In this document: one piece after another, positions 8,448-17,169 of the stretch
How the letters are laid out: every line of letters begins with the position of its first letter
How positions within the stretch are numbered: position 1 is the first letter of the stretch
Assembly: GCA_017304945.1 (NCBI GenBank)
Contig: JAFKLG010000121.1
Location: forward strand, 1-47,624
Source: Rhodospirillales bacterium
Lineage (GTDB): Bacteria; Pseudomonadota; Alphaproteobacteria; Acetobacterales; Acetobacteraceae
Length of the DNA stretch: 47,624 nucleotides
Reading direction: 5' to 3'
Notes under the pieces: model-generated
The model's input: only the letters and a program-made list of their open reading frames with translations
Databases searched by the model: none
Told to the model about the DNA's origin: nothing
Made by a program: the position numbers and the translations under genes

Positions 8448-9200
8448 TCACATCGCGAGATATCCGCCGTCGACGTACAGCTCCGCCCCCGTGACGTACG
8501 ACGCCTCATCCGACGCGAGGAACAGGATCGCGTTCGCCACCTCGTCCACCTCGCCCGTCCGTCCCAGCGGCACCGACTTGAGCATCTTCGCGCGCACCGT
8601 CGGATCGGCCGTCGCACCCGACGTGCGCATCGGCGGCATCAACCCCGGATGCACCGAGTTGCAGCGGATCCCCTCCGCCCCGAACTGCACCGCCGTCGAC
8701 TTCGTCATCGTGCGCACCGCACCCTTCGAGGCGTTGTACGCCATGTGCACCATGCTCTGACCGACCACGCCCGAAATCGAGGACAGGTTCACGATCGAGC
8801 CGCCCCCGTTCTTGCGCATCTGCTCGACCGCATACTTCGTGCCGTAGAACACGCCGTTCGCATTCACCGTCATCACGCGATCCCACATCCCGCTTTCGAG
8901 CAGGTCGTTCGTCGCGCTGCCGCTGATGCCCGCGTTGTTCACCAGGATGTCGAGCCGCCCATAGGCCGCGACCGCCGCCGCGACGCAGGCCGACCAGCTC
9001 GCCTCCTCGGTCACGTCGAGCCGCTGGAACATCGCCGTGCCGCCAGCCTTCTCGATCTCGGCCACCACCGAACGGCCGTCATCCTCCAGCAGGTCGGCCA
9101 CCACGACGCGCGCGCCTTCACGCCCGAAGCGGCGCGCCGTCGCCGCCCCCATGCCCGAAGCCGCGCCGCTGATGATTGCCACCTTGTCCGCGAGCCGCAT
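8448..9200 (-). CDS. SDR-family NAD(P)-dependent oxidoreductase
   Basis: This is a 250-residue classical short-chain dehydrogenase. The cofactor-binding glycine motif is GAASGMG, an acidic residue at the end of beta-2 (VVVADLLEDDG) favours NAD(H), NNAG stabilises the sheet, and the catalytic triad is formed by the serine in VNLSSISG and the YNASK motif. The C-terminal TGAELYVDGGY is typical. The start has a strong AGGAGG site (within 9206-9220 on the complement). It is divergent from the flavin monooxygenase gene at 9350, sharing a 149-bp promoter region. The substrate is unknown; a secondary alcohol made by the neighbouring oxygenase is one possibility. Confidence 0.92.
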   Translation of the reverse strand: MRLADKVAIISGAASGMGAATARRFGREGARVVVADLLEDDGRSVVAEIEKAGGTAMFQRLDVTEEASWSACVAAAVAAYGRLDILVNNAGISGSATNDLLESGMWDRVMTVNANGVFYGTKYAVEQMRKNGGGSIVNLSSISGVVGQSMVHMAYNASKGAVRTMTKSTAVQFGAEGIRCNSVHPGLMPPMRTSGATADPTVRAKMLKSVPLGRTGEVDEVANAILFLASDEASYVTGAELYVDGGYLAM

Positions 9201-9349
9201 TGCCCGTCTCCTCCTTTTCGTTCTGACCCGGAGGCTGCCACGTGGCCCCCCGCTTGGCTACGGCGGCCGCCCGTTGCACGATGCCGAAACGCCGCGCGCC
9301 AGCGGCACTCATCCCAAGCCGCCGGAAGCGGCGATGAAGGAGACGCAGC

Positions 9350-10543
9350 ATGGCCCATCGCGGCTTGACGTTCGGTATCTTCCTCGCGCCGTTCCATCGC
9401 CTGGGCGAGAATCCCACGCTGGCGATGGATCGCGACATCGAGCTGATCCAGTGGCTCGACCATCTCGGCTACGACGAGGCCTGGATCGGCGAGCATCACT
9501 CGGCCGGCTGGGAACTGATCGCCGATCCCGGGCTCATCATCGCCGCCGCCGCCGAGAAGACCCGCCACATCAAACTCGGGTCCGGCGTGACCTCCCTGCC
9601 CTACCACCATCCGTTGATGGTCGCGCAGCGCTGGGTGCAGCTCGACCACATGACCCGCGGCCGCGCGATGCTGGGATGCGGGCCGGGCGCGCTGACCTCG
9701 GACGCCTACATGCTGGGAATCGAGCCCGCCACGCAGCGGCCGCGCATGCTCGAGGCGATGGACGCGATCATGCGCCTGCTGAAGATGGAAGAGCCGGTCA
9801 CGATGAAGACCGACTGGTTCGAGATGCGCGACGCGCGGCTGCATCTCGCGCCGTACAGCGATCCGCATTTCGACATCGCCGTCGCCAGCACCATCACCCC
9901 GTTCGGCATGATCGCCGCCGGCACCCACGGCGTGGGCGTGCTGTCGATCGGGGCCGGGCTGCCCGGCGGGCCGGAGGCGCTGGCCAAGCAGTGGCAGATC
10001 GCCGAGGACGCGGCGAAGAAGGCGGGCAAGACGATCAGTCGCAAGAAGTGGCGCGTGGTGGTCAATGCCCACATCGCCGAGGACGACCAGCAGGCGCTCG
10101 ACGAAGTGCGCAAGGGCGAGCGCAACGAGACCGTCACCTATTTCGAGGACACGCTGGGGCGCCCGCCCGGCCGGGCGGAAAACCCGCTGGCCGATGGGGT
10201 GAAGATGGGCACGACGCTGGTCGGCTCGCCCGAGACGGTGATCAAGGGCATCAAGCGCCTGCTGGAATACAGCGACGGCGGCTTCGGCGGGATCCTGTTC
10301 CGCGCGCATGAATGGGCCAATCGCGAGCAGACCATGCGCAGCTACGAGCTGTTCGCGCGCTACGTGATGCCGGTGTTCCAGGGCTCGCTCGACCCGATCG
10401 CGAACTCCAACGCCTGGGCAAAGGAGAATCGCAAGCAGGTGTTCGGCGCGACTCCCGAGGCGGTGAAGCGCGCCTTCACCGATTTCGGCCACGCGGTGCC
10501 GGAAGAGTTCCGCTCACGCACGATCGGCGCGCGCGACTCCTGA
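9350..10543 (+). CDS. LLM-class flavin-dependent monooxygenase (limonene 1,2-monooxygenase-like)
   Basis: This 397-residue protein has a luciferase-like (beta/alpha)8 barrel. The N-terminus LTFGIFLAPFHRLGENPTLA, the WIGEHHSAGWE block near residue 50 and the SGVTSLPYHHPL segment match the LLM subgroup that includes limonene monooxygenase. Such enzymes use FMNH2 supplied by a separate reductase, which is not seen here, to oxygenate hydrophobic substrates or ketones. The start follows a strong AAGGAGA. A GC-rich hairpin lies directly after the stop. The divergent SDR could act on the product. The actual substrate cannot be read from sequence. Confidence 0.85.
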   Translation: MAHRGLTFGIFLAPFHRLGENPTLAMDRDIELIQWLDHLGYDEAWIGEHHSAGWELIADPGLIIAAAAEKTRHIKLGSGVTSLPYHHPLMVAQRWVQLDHMTRGRAMLGCGPGALTSDAYMLGIEPATQRPRMLEAMDAIMRLLKMEEPVTMKTDWFEMRDARLHLAPYSDPHFDIAVASTITPFGMIAAGTHGVGVLSIGAGLPGGPEALAKQWQIAEDAAKKAGKTISRKKWRVVVNAHIAEDDQQALDEVRKGERNETVTYFEDTLGRPPGRAENPLADGVKMGTTLVGSPETVIKGIKRLLEYSDGGFGGILFRAHEWANREQTMRSYELFARYVMPVFQGSLDPIANSNAWAKENRKQVFGATPEAVKRAFTDFGHAVPEEFRSRTIGARDS

Positions 10544-10549
10544 GCTCTG

Positions 10550-10577
10550 GCGGGGAGGCGGTTCGGCCCCTCCCCGC
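10550..10577. terminator. Probable bidirectional terminator hairpin
   Basis: GCGGGGAGG (10550-10558) is complementary to CCTCCCCGC (10569-10577), in the 45-bp gap between the convergent flavin monooxygenase and DapA-like genes. No T-run follows, so it may need Rho or act mainly as a stabilising hairpin. Confidence 0.45.
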
Positions 10578-10588
10578 TGCGCGCCGCC

Positions 10589-11500
10589 TCAGCGACCCCA
10601 GCGCAGCACCAGCGGGTCGAGCCGCCGCGCAGTTTCCAGCAGCCCGGCGCGCGCAGCCGCGGGCAGCGGCGCTTGCGGTGCGCGCAGATGGTCCGACGCG
10701 ATCACGCCGCCCGCCTGCATCAGCACCTTGGCGGCCGCCAATCCGCATTGCCGGTTCTCGTAGTTGATCAGCGGCAGCCAGCGCTGATACGCCGCCGCCG
10801 CGGCCTCGCGGTCGCCCGCGACATGCGCGTCGACGATCTGGCGGATGCCATCCGGGTAGCCGCCGCCGGTCATCGCGCCGGTCGCGCCCGCTTCCAGGTC
10901 AGGCAGCAGCGTGATGCCCTCCTCCCCGTCCCACGGACCGATCACGGCATCGCCGCCCAGCGCGATCAGCTCACGCAGCTTCGCCGCCGCCTGCGCGGTC
11001 TCGATCTTGAAGTAGCCGACCTGCGCGATCTCACGCGCCATGCGCGCGAGCAGCGGCGCCGGCAGCGGGGTGCCGGCGACCGGCGCGTCCTGGATCATGA
11101 TCGGAATGCCGATCGCGTCGGAGACGGTCTGGAAGAACCCGACGATGCCGGCCTCCCCCACGCGAATGGTCGCCCCATGATACGGCGGCATGATCATCAC
11201 CATCGCCGCCCCCGCCTGCTCGGCGCGGCGGCTGCGTTCGGCGCAGATGCGCGGGCTGAAATGCGTCGTGGTGACGATCACCGGCACGCGCCCGGCCACA
11301 TGCGCCAGGATGCGGTCGGTGAGCAGGTCGCGCTCCGCATCCGAGAGCACGAACTGTTCGGAGAAGTTCGCGAGGATGCAGAGTCCCTGCGAGCCCGCGT
11401 CGATCATGAAGTCGACGGCGCGGCACTGGCCCTCGAGATCGAGTTCGCCGGTCTCGTGGAAGATGCTGGGAACGACGGGGAAGACGCCGCGCAGGGCCAT
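10589..11500 (-). CDS. Dihydrodipicolinate synthase/N-acetylneuraminate lyase-family aldolase
   Basis: This is a 303-residue class-I aldolase-fold protein. The Schiff-base lysine is Lys165 in VGYFKIETAQ, and the TTTHFS turn lies near residue 78. The position where DapA enzymes carry the catalytic tyrosine (usually in a YNVP-like motif) reads MIQDAP (about residues 135-140), so this is unlikely to be the lysine-biosynthesis enzyme. Related enzymes cleave or dehydrate 2-keto-3-deoxy sugar acids or similar compounds. The start at 11500 (ATG, GGAGAG upstream) is preferred over the longer open frame reaching 11683, which adds an arginine-rich extension unlike the family. Confidence 0.85.
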   Translation of the reverse strand: MALRGVFPVVPSIFHETGELDLEGQCRAVDFMIDAGSQGLCILANFSEQFVLSDAERDLLTDRILAHVAGRVPVIVTTTHFSPRICAERSRRAEQAGAAMVMIMPPYHGATIRVGEAGIVGFFQTVSDAIGIPIMIQDAPVAGTPLPAPLLARMAREIAQVGYFKIETAQAAAKLRELIALGGDAVIGPWDGEEGITLLPDLEAGATGAMTGGGYPDGIRQIVDAHVAGDREAAAAAYQRWLPLINYENRQCGLAAAKVLMQAGGVIASDHLRAPQAPLPAAARAGLLETARRLDPLVLRWGR

Positions 11501-11773
11501 GGCTGCTCTCCGGACTGAAGGATGGTCCGCGGTTGCGGGAATGCGCCCACATGACAGCGCGGAACGCGGCTGCCAAGCGACACGGTTTCCACGGCGTCGT
11601 CCCGGCCGCCACGCGGGCTGGGCAACGCGCCGCGCGGCGGCGGCGATTGGAGTGACCGGTTCGGCGGAATTGGACCGTCGCACCTCGGCCGATCCCGGGG
11701 CCTCCCCTTTCCGTCATCGAGGGGAAGGGCCTACAGTCCGGCTTTCCGGGACTATTCACTAGGAGGCCAGATC

Positions 11774-13183
11774 ATGGCACCGCCCCCGCCCTCCGGCGCA
11801 AATTCCGCCGCCGCCCGCGACATTGCGAATGTGCTGCACCCCTACACCGACCTGAAGGCCCATCTCGAGGTTGGCCCGGTGGTGATCACCCACGGCAAGG
11901 GCGTGCGGGTGTGGGACGACACCGGCAAGGAATACATCGAGAGCATCGCCGGCCTGTGGTGCGCGTCACTCGGCTTCGACAACGAGCGCCTGGTGAAGGC
12001 CGCCACCGACCAGATGCGCAAGCTGCCGTTCTATCACTCGTTCGCGGCGAAGTCGCACGAGCCGATGATCGAGCTGGCCGAGATGCTGATCCAGCGCGCG
12101 CCGGTGCCGATGAGCAAGGTGTTCTTCGCGAACTCCGGGTCGGAAGCGAACGACTCCGCCATCAAGATGGTCTGGTACTACAACAACGCGCATGGCCGGC
12201 CGCAGAAGAAGAAGATCATCGGCCGCCGCAAGGGCTATCACGGCATCACCATCGGGTCGGCCTCGCTGACCGGCCTGCCGGTCAACCACCGCGCCTTCGA
12301 CGTGCCGCTGCCGGGCTTCATCCACACGATGACGCCGCACCACTACCATGAGGCGGTGGCCGGCGAGTCCGAGGAGGCGTTCGCGACCCGTTGCGCCGAC
12401 GAGCTCGAGAAGCTGATCCTGGCCGAAGGCCCGGAGACCATCGCGGCGATGTGGGCCGAACCGATCCTGGGCGCCGGCGGCGTGATCATCCCGCCGAAGG
12501 GCTACTACCCGAAGATCCAGGCGGTGCTGAAGAAGTACGACATCCTGCTGGTCGCCGACGAGGTGATCTGCGGGTTCTGGCGCACCGGCAACTACTGGGG
12601 CAGCCAGACGATGGACATCAAGCCGGACATCCTGAGCTGCGCCAAGGCGCTGTCGTCCTCCTATCTGCCGATCAGCGCGGTGATGGTGAACGAGACGGTG
12701 TTCGAGGGCCTGTGCAAGCAGAGCCACGAGATCGGCACGTTCGGCCACGGCTTCACCTATTCCGGACATCCGGTGCCGGCCGCGGTCGCCGTCGAGACGC
12801 TGAAGATCTACGACGACCTCGACATGGGCAGCCATGTCGCCGAGGTCGGCGGCTACATGCAGAGCGAGCTGCGGCGCCGCTTCGCCGACCACGAGCTGGT
12901 GGGTGAAGTGCGTGGCACCGGCCTGATCGCCGCGGTCGAGGTGGTCGCCGACAAGGCGACGCACAAGAACTTCGATCCGGCCGCCAAGGTGGGCCCGCGC
13001 CTCACGAAGCTCTGCGAGCAGCACGGCGTGATCGCCCGTTCGGTCGTCAACGACGCGCTGTGCTTCAGCCCGCCGCTGATCATCACCAAGGCCGAGGTGA
13101 CCGAGATGCTCGACCGCGTCGGCAAGGCCCTCGACGAACTGACCGTGCAGGTTCGCCGCGAGCAGATCGCCGTCGTTCGCTGA
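11774..13183 (+). CDS. Class-III PLP-dependent aminotransferase (omega-amino acid/pyruvate type)
   Basis: This is a 469-residue fold-type-I transaminase. Landmarks are FFANSGSEANDSAIK (phosphate binding, near residue 117), KGYHGITIGSASLTG, the PLP-pyridine aspartate in LVADEVICGFWRTG (Asp262), and the Schiff-base lysine Lys291 in SCAKALSSSYLPI. The overall pattern (LWCASLGFDNERLVKAA at the N-terminus, GTFGHGFTYSGHP after the lysine) is that of omega-amino acid or putrescine/beta-alanine:pyruvate aminotransferases. The start is preceded by AGGAGG at 11761-11766. It probably degrades an omega-amino acid or amine to the aldehyde; the exact donor is unresolved. A GC hairpin (13191-13218) follows the stop. 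Confidence 0.92.
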   Translation: MAPPPPSGANSAAARDIANVLHPYTDLKAHLEVGPVVITHGKGVRVWDDTGKEYIESIAGLWCASLGFDNERLVKAATDQMRKLPFYHSFAAKSHEPMIELAEMLIQRAPVPMSKVFFANSGSEANDSAIKMVWYYNNAHGRPQKKKIIGRRKGYHGITIGSASLTGLPVNHRAFDVPLPGFIHTMTPHHYHEAVAGESEEAFATRCADELEKLILAEGPETIAAMWAEPILGAGGVIIPPKGYYPKIQAVLKKYDILLVADEVICGFWRTGNYWGSQTMDIKPDILSCAKALSSSYLPISAVMVNETVFEGLCKQSHEIGTFGHGFTYSGHPVPAAVAVETLKIYDDLDMGSHVAEVGGYMQSELRRRFADHELVGEVRGTGLIAAVEVVADKATHKNFDPAAKVGPRLTKLCEQHGVIARSVVNDALCFSPPLIITKAEVTEMLDRVGKALDELTVQVRREQIAVVR

Positions 13184-13190
13184 TCCGACA

Positions 13191-13218
13191 CGCCCCCTCC
13201 CCGCCGCGGGAGGGGGCG
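13191..13218 (+). terminator. GC-rich hairpin downstream of the aminotransferase gene
   Basis: CGCCCCCTCCC and GGGAGGGGGCG flank a short loop eight bases after the aminotransferase stop. The stem is very stable, but there is no following T-tract, so intrinsic termination is probable rather than certain. Confidence 0.5.
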
Positions 13219-13330
13219 CGTTCCGGCCGCCCTGACGGCGGCAAGCGGCCCCTCTCCCGACCCGTCGACCATCACTGATCCGGAATAGAACCGGCATCGT
13301 TCGCCGTCTCGTTCACAAGGATTTTGCTCA

Positions 13331-13366
13331 CCGGCTCGTGAGCCGGCGGAAGCAGCGAACTACACT
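13331..13366 (+). promoter_or_regulatory. Possible operator palindrome and -10-like box upstream of the beta-solenoid gene
   Basis: A perfect dyad CCGGCTC-gt-GAGCCGG lies at 13331-13346, followed fifteen bases later by TACACT (13361-13366), a 4/6 match to a sigma-70 -10 box, 49 bp before the ATG at 13415. The position suits a repressor or activator site overlapping the -35 region. No good -35 box is present. Confidence 0.3.
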
Positions 13367-13414
13367 AAACCCGCCGTAACGAAGTGCGAATTTCAGCGAT
13401 CGGCGGCAGAAATC

Positions 13415-14797
13415 ATGACATCACCGAACAACACGATCATCGCTCGTCCTGGCGAAGTCATCACTGATTCAAATGGAAACGTGTGGACGATCGTTGGCGG
13501 TCGCGTTTCCGTCAACGGTGTGATCGATTCCTCAACGGCCAACGTGATCGAAATGGCCTATGAGGGTGGAACGGTGTGGCAGAAGAACGCCGACAACCTG
13601 TGGTGGGGCAAGACGTCCCCGACCGCCTCCTGGTATCCGCCGACCGGGACGATGATCGATCCGATCCCGAACCAGCATGCCTCCGCTTCCGGCAGCGTCG
13701 TGACGGCGGGATCGACCGCCACCGTGATGGACGCCAGCGGCAATACCTGGGGGATCTCGTCCGGGCGCGTGACGCTGAACGGCGTGTCCGACATGACCAG
13801 CGCGCGGGTGGTGGAGATCGCCTACGCGAACGGCCGCATCTGGCAGGAAAACGCGGATCATCTGTGGTGGAGCAAGGCGAAGCCGTCGGACACCTGGGTG
13901 GCCGCCGGAACCGCGAGCCCGGTGCTGCACGTGACGCGGACCTGGACTGGAACCGCCGGCAATTTCGCGACGCCGGGCGCCTGGACGCCGATGGGCGTGC
14001 CGCAGGCCGGCGACAAGGCGGTGATCGGCAATGGCGGTCAGGTCTCGGTTGCGCCGGGTAACGCGACCGGCGTTTCCATGGTGCTGAACGGGGGCATGCT
14101 GCAGTTCAATCAGGCCGGCACATACTCGCTCGGCGGCATCAGCGGCTCGGGCTCGATGTATCTCGGCTATCCGCAGCAGCAGGACGTGGTGCGCACGACC
14201 GGGCTGCATCTGTCGGGCGCGCTCTACGTCGGCGAGTTCGTCAGCTCCAACAGCTATCTGCTGGTGGGCGGCCCGAGCACGCTCAGCGCCGGGTCGAGCC
14301 TGACGGTGCAGATGACGGGCACGGCCAGTCTGCCGCACGGCATGCTCGAGAACGATTCCACGATGACGCTGAACGGGGCGCAGCTCACCGTGGGCGCCCT
14401 GACCGGAACCGGAACGATCGTCGCCCGTGGCAACAGCACCGTGACGGTGTCGAGCGCGCCGACGAGCGAGACCATCAAGCTCACTTCGGGGCATCTCGAG
14501 ATCGGCGCCGGTGCGGGGCGGCCGAGCACTGCATTGTCGTTCATGGCGCCGGTGACGGATTTCGGGGCATCGAGCAGCATCACGCTCGACAGCACCCAGG
14601 CGACGAGCGCGGTGTTCAAGATGAGCGCCCCGACGGTCGGGGAGATGTTCCTCTACAACGGCTCGACGCTGGTGGGGGATCTGCACATCTCCGGCCAGTC
14701 GACGCTGTACGCGACCGACAACCTGGCGGGCACGCCGTCCGGATCGCTGACGATCACCGCGTACGACACCGGGCATGCGATTCCGCTGACGCACTGA
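13415..14797 (+). CDS. Uncharacterised beta-solenoid protein with a duplicated Trp-rich module
   Basis: I cannot assign a named family to this 460-residue protein. Two tandem copies of a roughly 65-residue module occupy residues 12-78 and 101-165. Shared positions include GN.W.I..GRV..NGV.D, then AY..G..WQ.NAD.LWW.K..P...W, rich in aromatic residues as in sugar-binding surfaces. From residue 175 the sequence becomes Gly/Ser/Thr/Val-rich strand-turn repeats (WTGTAGNFATPGAWTP, then LTVGALTGTGTIV), like passenger beta-helices of adhesins and carbohydrate-active proteins. There is no Sec signal peptide, no autotransporter barrel and no visible RTX repeat, so export would need a leaderless route. 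Base use at the 5' end is less GC-rich than its surroundings. Similar modules occur, as I recall, in large secreted alphaproteobacterial proteins. Confidence 0.75.
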   Translation: MTSPNNTIIARPGEVITDSNGNVWTIVGGRVSVNGVIDSSTANVIEMAYEGGTVWQKNADNLWWGKTSPTASWYPPTGTMIDPIPNQHASASGSVVTAGSTATVMDASGNTWGISSGRVTLNGVSDMTSARVVEIAYANGRIWQENADHLWWSKAKPSDTWVAAGTASPVLHVTRTWTGTAGNFATPGAWTPMGVPQAGDKAVIGNGGQVSVAPGNATGVSMVLNGGMLQFNQAGTYSLGGISGSGSMYLGYPQQQDVVRTTGLHLSGALYVGEFVSSNSYLLVGGPSTLSAGSSLTVQMTGTASLPHGMLENDSTMTLNGAQLTVGALTGTGTIVARGNSTVTVSSAPTSETIKLTSGHLEIGAGAGRPSTALSFMAPVTDFGASSSITLDSTQATSAVFKMSAPTVGEMFLYNGSTLVGDLHISGQSTLYATDNLAGTPSGSLTITAYDTGHAIPLTH

Positions 14798-14799
14798 TC

Positions 14800-14823
14800 G
14801 GGCGCAGCGGTGCGCTGCCGCCC
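14800..14823. terminator. Hairpin between convergent genes
   Basis: GGGCGCAGCG pairs with CGCTGCCGCCC (one bulged base) immediately after the solenoid gene stop and before the stop of the convergent MFS gene, so it could serve both. No T-tract is present. Confidence 0.4.
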
Positions 14824-14837
14824 GCGCCGCGCACTGG

Positions 14838-16058
14838 CTACGCGCGGACCGCGGGCGGCCGGCGCAACGCCCAGAACGCGATGGTGCCGCACAGGTAGAA
14901 CAGGATCGAGAGCCAGAACGCGACGCGGTAGCTGCCAGTGACGTCGAACACGAAGCCGGCCATCCACGAGCCCAGCGCCGCACCGGCGCCCGTGCCGATC
15001 GTGATCACACCGAGGATCGTGCCGAGATGCGGGCCGGGAAACAGGTCCGCGGTCTTGGCGGTGATCGCCGGACCGCGGGCGCCCCAGGTCAGGCCGAAGA
15101 AGCAGGCGTGCAGCCACAGCAGCAGATGCTGGTCCGGGCTGGTGATGAGCAGGCCGCAGATCACGCCGATGATCGACGTGCCGTAGGTGACGATCGCCGA
15201 GATCTCGCGTCCCACGTAGTCGGACAGCGTGCCCGTCACGATCACCCCGGGCAATGACAGGAACGCACCCATGCCGAGGACACCGGCGGCGTAGAGCTTG
15301 TCGAATCCGATATCGACGGCAAAGGCGAGCTGGTGCAGCGCGACCAGGAAGCTGCCGAGGCCGGTGAACAGGTACACGGCCATGAGCAGCCAGAAATGCG
15401 GCGTGCGGATCGCCTGCGACAGCGTCCAGCCTTGGGCGTCCGCGCTCGACCGCGCGCTTGCCCGTTCGGTGCCGCGGAACAGCGCGGCCAACGGCACGAT
15501 CACCGCGGCCACGAACATGCCCTGCCAGAGATAGGCGCCGCGCCAGCCCAGCGTGTCGATCATCAGCGTGGTCACCGGCGCGGAATAGGCACGGGCGAAA
15601 CCATTCGCCGATTGCACGATGGCCACCGCCATGCCGCGCCGGCGCACGAAGTGCCGCGACAGCAGGGGCACGAACACGACCAGGCCGAGGCAGTTGGCGC
15701 CCAACGTCATGCCCACGCCGTACAGCAGGTCGATCTGCCACAGCGCCGTCGCGTAACTCGTCGCCAACGATCCCAGCGCGAGCACGACGCCGCCGATCAG
15801 GATCAGGCGCCGCGGTCCAAGCCGGTCGACCAGCAGGCCGACGAGCGGCGAGCTGGTGCCGCCGACGAATTGCGAGACCGCGTAGGCGACCGAGACGTCG
15901 GCACGCGTCCAGCCGAACGCCTCGATGAAGGCGACGAGGAACACGGTGTAGGCATGCATGCAGCCCGCACCGACCGCGAAGGTCACGAACGCACCCGTCA
16001 GCAGCACCCAAGCACGTCGGGAGGACAAGGCGGCAGTCACACTCGGCGCGTTCGGCAT
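14838..16058 (-). CDS. MFS transporter (12 TM, monocarboxylate/oxalate-antiporter-like)
   Basis: This 406-residue major facilitator has twelve predicted membrane segments, with the loop 2-3 signature GLLVDRLGPRRLILIGG and its second-half counterpart GTLSDYVGREISAIVTYG. The cytoplasmic central loop (FRGTERASARSSADAQGW) separates the two six-helix halves. This arrangement resembles OFA/MCT-type carriers for small organic acids, but the substrate cannot be read from sequence. The start at 16058 is chosen because the longer frame to 16232 would overlap the divergent cyclase gene. The 112-bp divergent spacing with that gene suggests uptake of its substrate; that is inference. Confidence 0.87.
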   Translation of the reverse strand: MPNAPSVTAALSSRRAWVLLTGAFVTFAVGAGCMHAYTVFLVAFIEAFGWTRADVSVAYAVSQFVGGTSSPLVGLLVDRLGPRRLILIGGVVLALGSLATSYATALWQIDLLYGVGMTLGANCLGLVVFVPLLSRHFVRRRGMAVAIVQSANGFARAYSAPVTTLMIDTLGWRGAYLWQGMFVAAVIVPLAALFRGTERASARSSADAQGWTLSQAIRTPHFWLLMAVYLFTGLGSFLVALHQLAFAVDIGFDKLYAAGVLGMGAFLSLPGVIVTGTLSDYVGREISAIVTYGTSIIGVICGLLITSPDQHLLLWLHACFFGLTWGARGPAITAKTADLFPGPHLGTILGVITIGTGAGAALGSWMAGFVFDVTGSYRVAFWLSILFYLCGTIAFWALRRPPAVRA

Positions 16059-16170
16059 CGCTCTTGAATCTCGTTCGTTCGCGTCAGTCTGGCCCGCATC
16101 CTGCCGGAGCGAAAGGTTGCCGGCCCGCGCCGCGCGTTGCACGTTCAGGACAGAACACGGGGAGCGAAAC

Positions 16171-17049
16171 ATGTCCGGCCTGCTGCACAGCCACGCGCAA
16201 TGGGGACCCAGCGACCAGATCGGCGCGGGCAACCTGCTGACGCCAGAACGACGCCTCGCCGCGTTCGGCAGCGTGCGGCAGGGACGCGTGTATGACCTCA
16301 GCCATGCGATCGCGATGGGCGCGCCCTACATGGCGCCGAACCAGACGCCGTTCCTGATGTCGATCTGGGCGTCGTGGAAGGACAGCATCAAGCGCCGCCG
16401 CGGCATGGGCGCGCGCAACGACGCCGGCACCAATCTCGAGCGTATCGAGATGACCACCCATGTCGGCACCCACATCGACGCGCTCGGCCACTTCTCGAAG
16501 GGCGACATGCTCTACAACGGCAACTGCGCCGCGGACGTGGTGACCGATTGGGGGCTGACTCGGCTCGGCATCGAGAACGCGCCGCCGATGATCACACGCG
16601 GCGTGCTGTTCGACGTGGCGGGGCTGGATGGCGGCGCGCATCTCGCGCCAGGCCGCGCGATCACGCCGGACGAGCTGAAACGCGCGGCGGAGGCAGGCGG
16701 GTTCGCAGTGCAGCCGGGCGACATCGCGCTGATCTGCACCGGCTGGGGCCGCCATTTCGGCGTCGACAACGCGAAATACCTGCATGGCGAGCCGGGGATC
16801 GACGTGGCCGGCGCGCGCTGGCTGGTGGACCAGGGCGTGGTCGCGATCGGCGCGGACAACATGGCGGTGGAAGTGCTGCCGAACCCGGATGGCGGGCTGA
16901 TGATGCCGGTGCACCAGTTCGTATTGGCGGAGTGCGGCGTCTACCTGATCGAGAACCTCATGCTGGAGGAACTCGCGGCGGATCGCGTGTCCACCGCGAA
17001 GTTCAAGGGCGCGACGGGAGCGCCGGTGCGGCCAGTGGCGATCGTGTAG
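16171..17049 (+). CDS. Cyclase-family metal-dependent hydrolase (kynurenine formamidase-like)
   Basis: This 292-residue protein has the swivelling cyclase fold (PF04199). The metal motif HVGTHIDALGH supplies His97, His101, Asp103 and His107, and the C-terminal half has the conserved GADNMAVEVLP and HQFVLAECGVYLIENL blocks. Family members open or form cyclic amide/lactone substrates (N-formylkynurenine, isatin and others). It is longer than KynB (about 210 residues), so it belongs to the larger-cyclase group of unknown substrate. GGGGAG precedes ATG 16171 (the earlier in-frame ATG at 15958 lies inside the divergent MFS gene). Confidence 0.88.
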   Translation: MSGLLHSHAQWGPSDQIGAGNLLTPERRLAAFGSVRQGRVYDLSHAIAMGAPYMAPNQTPFLMSIWASWKDSIKRRRGMGARNDAGTNLERIEMTTHVGTHIDALGHFSKGDMLYNGNCAADVVTDWGLTRLGIENAPPMITRGVLFDVAGLDGGAHLAPGRAITPDELKRAAEAGGFAVQPGDIALICTGWGRHFGVDNAKYLHGEPGIDVAGARWLVDQGVVAIGADNMAVEVLPNPDGGLMMPVHQFVLAECGVYLIENLMLEELAADRVSTAKFKGATGAPVRPVAIV

Positions 17050-17096
17050 GCGGCGATCGCGTCGGCGCTGCACCCGCCGGCCGCGGCGACCTCCCG

Positions 17097-17142
17097 CCCG
17101 CGGCATCCGGCAGGCCGGCCACCGGGCGTGCCGGCCGCGGGA
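17097..17142. terminator. Possible terminator hairpin between the convergent cyclase and TRAP genes
   Basis: The CCCGCGGC...GCCGGCCGCGGG pairing spans 17097-17142 in the 120-bp convergent gap. It is GC-rich with a long imperfect loop and no T-run. Confidence 0.3.
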
Positions 17143-17169
17143 GCCGTCGGCCGCGTTGCGGGCGGCAGG

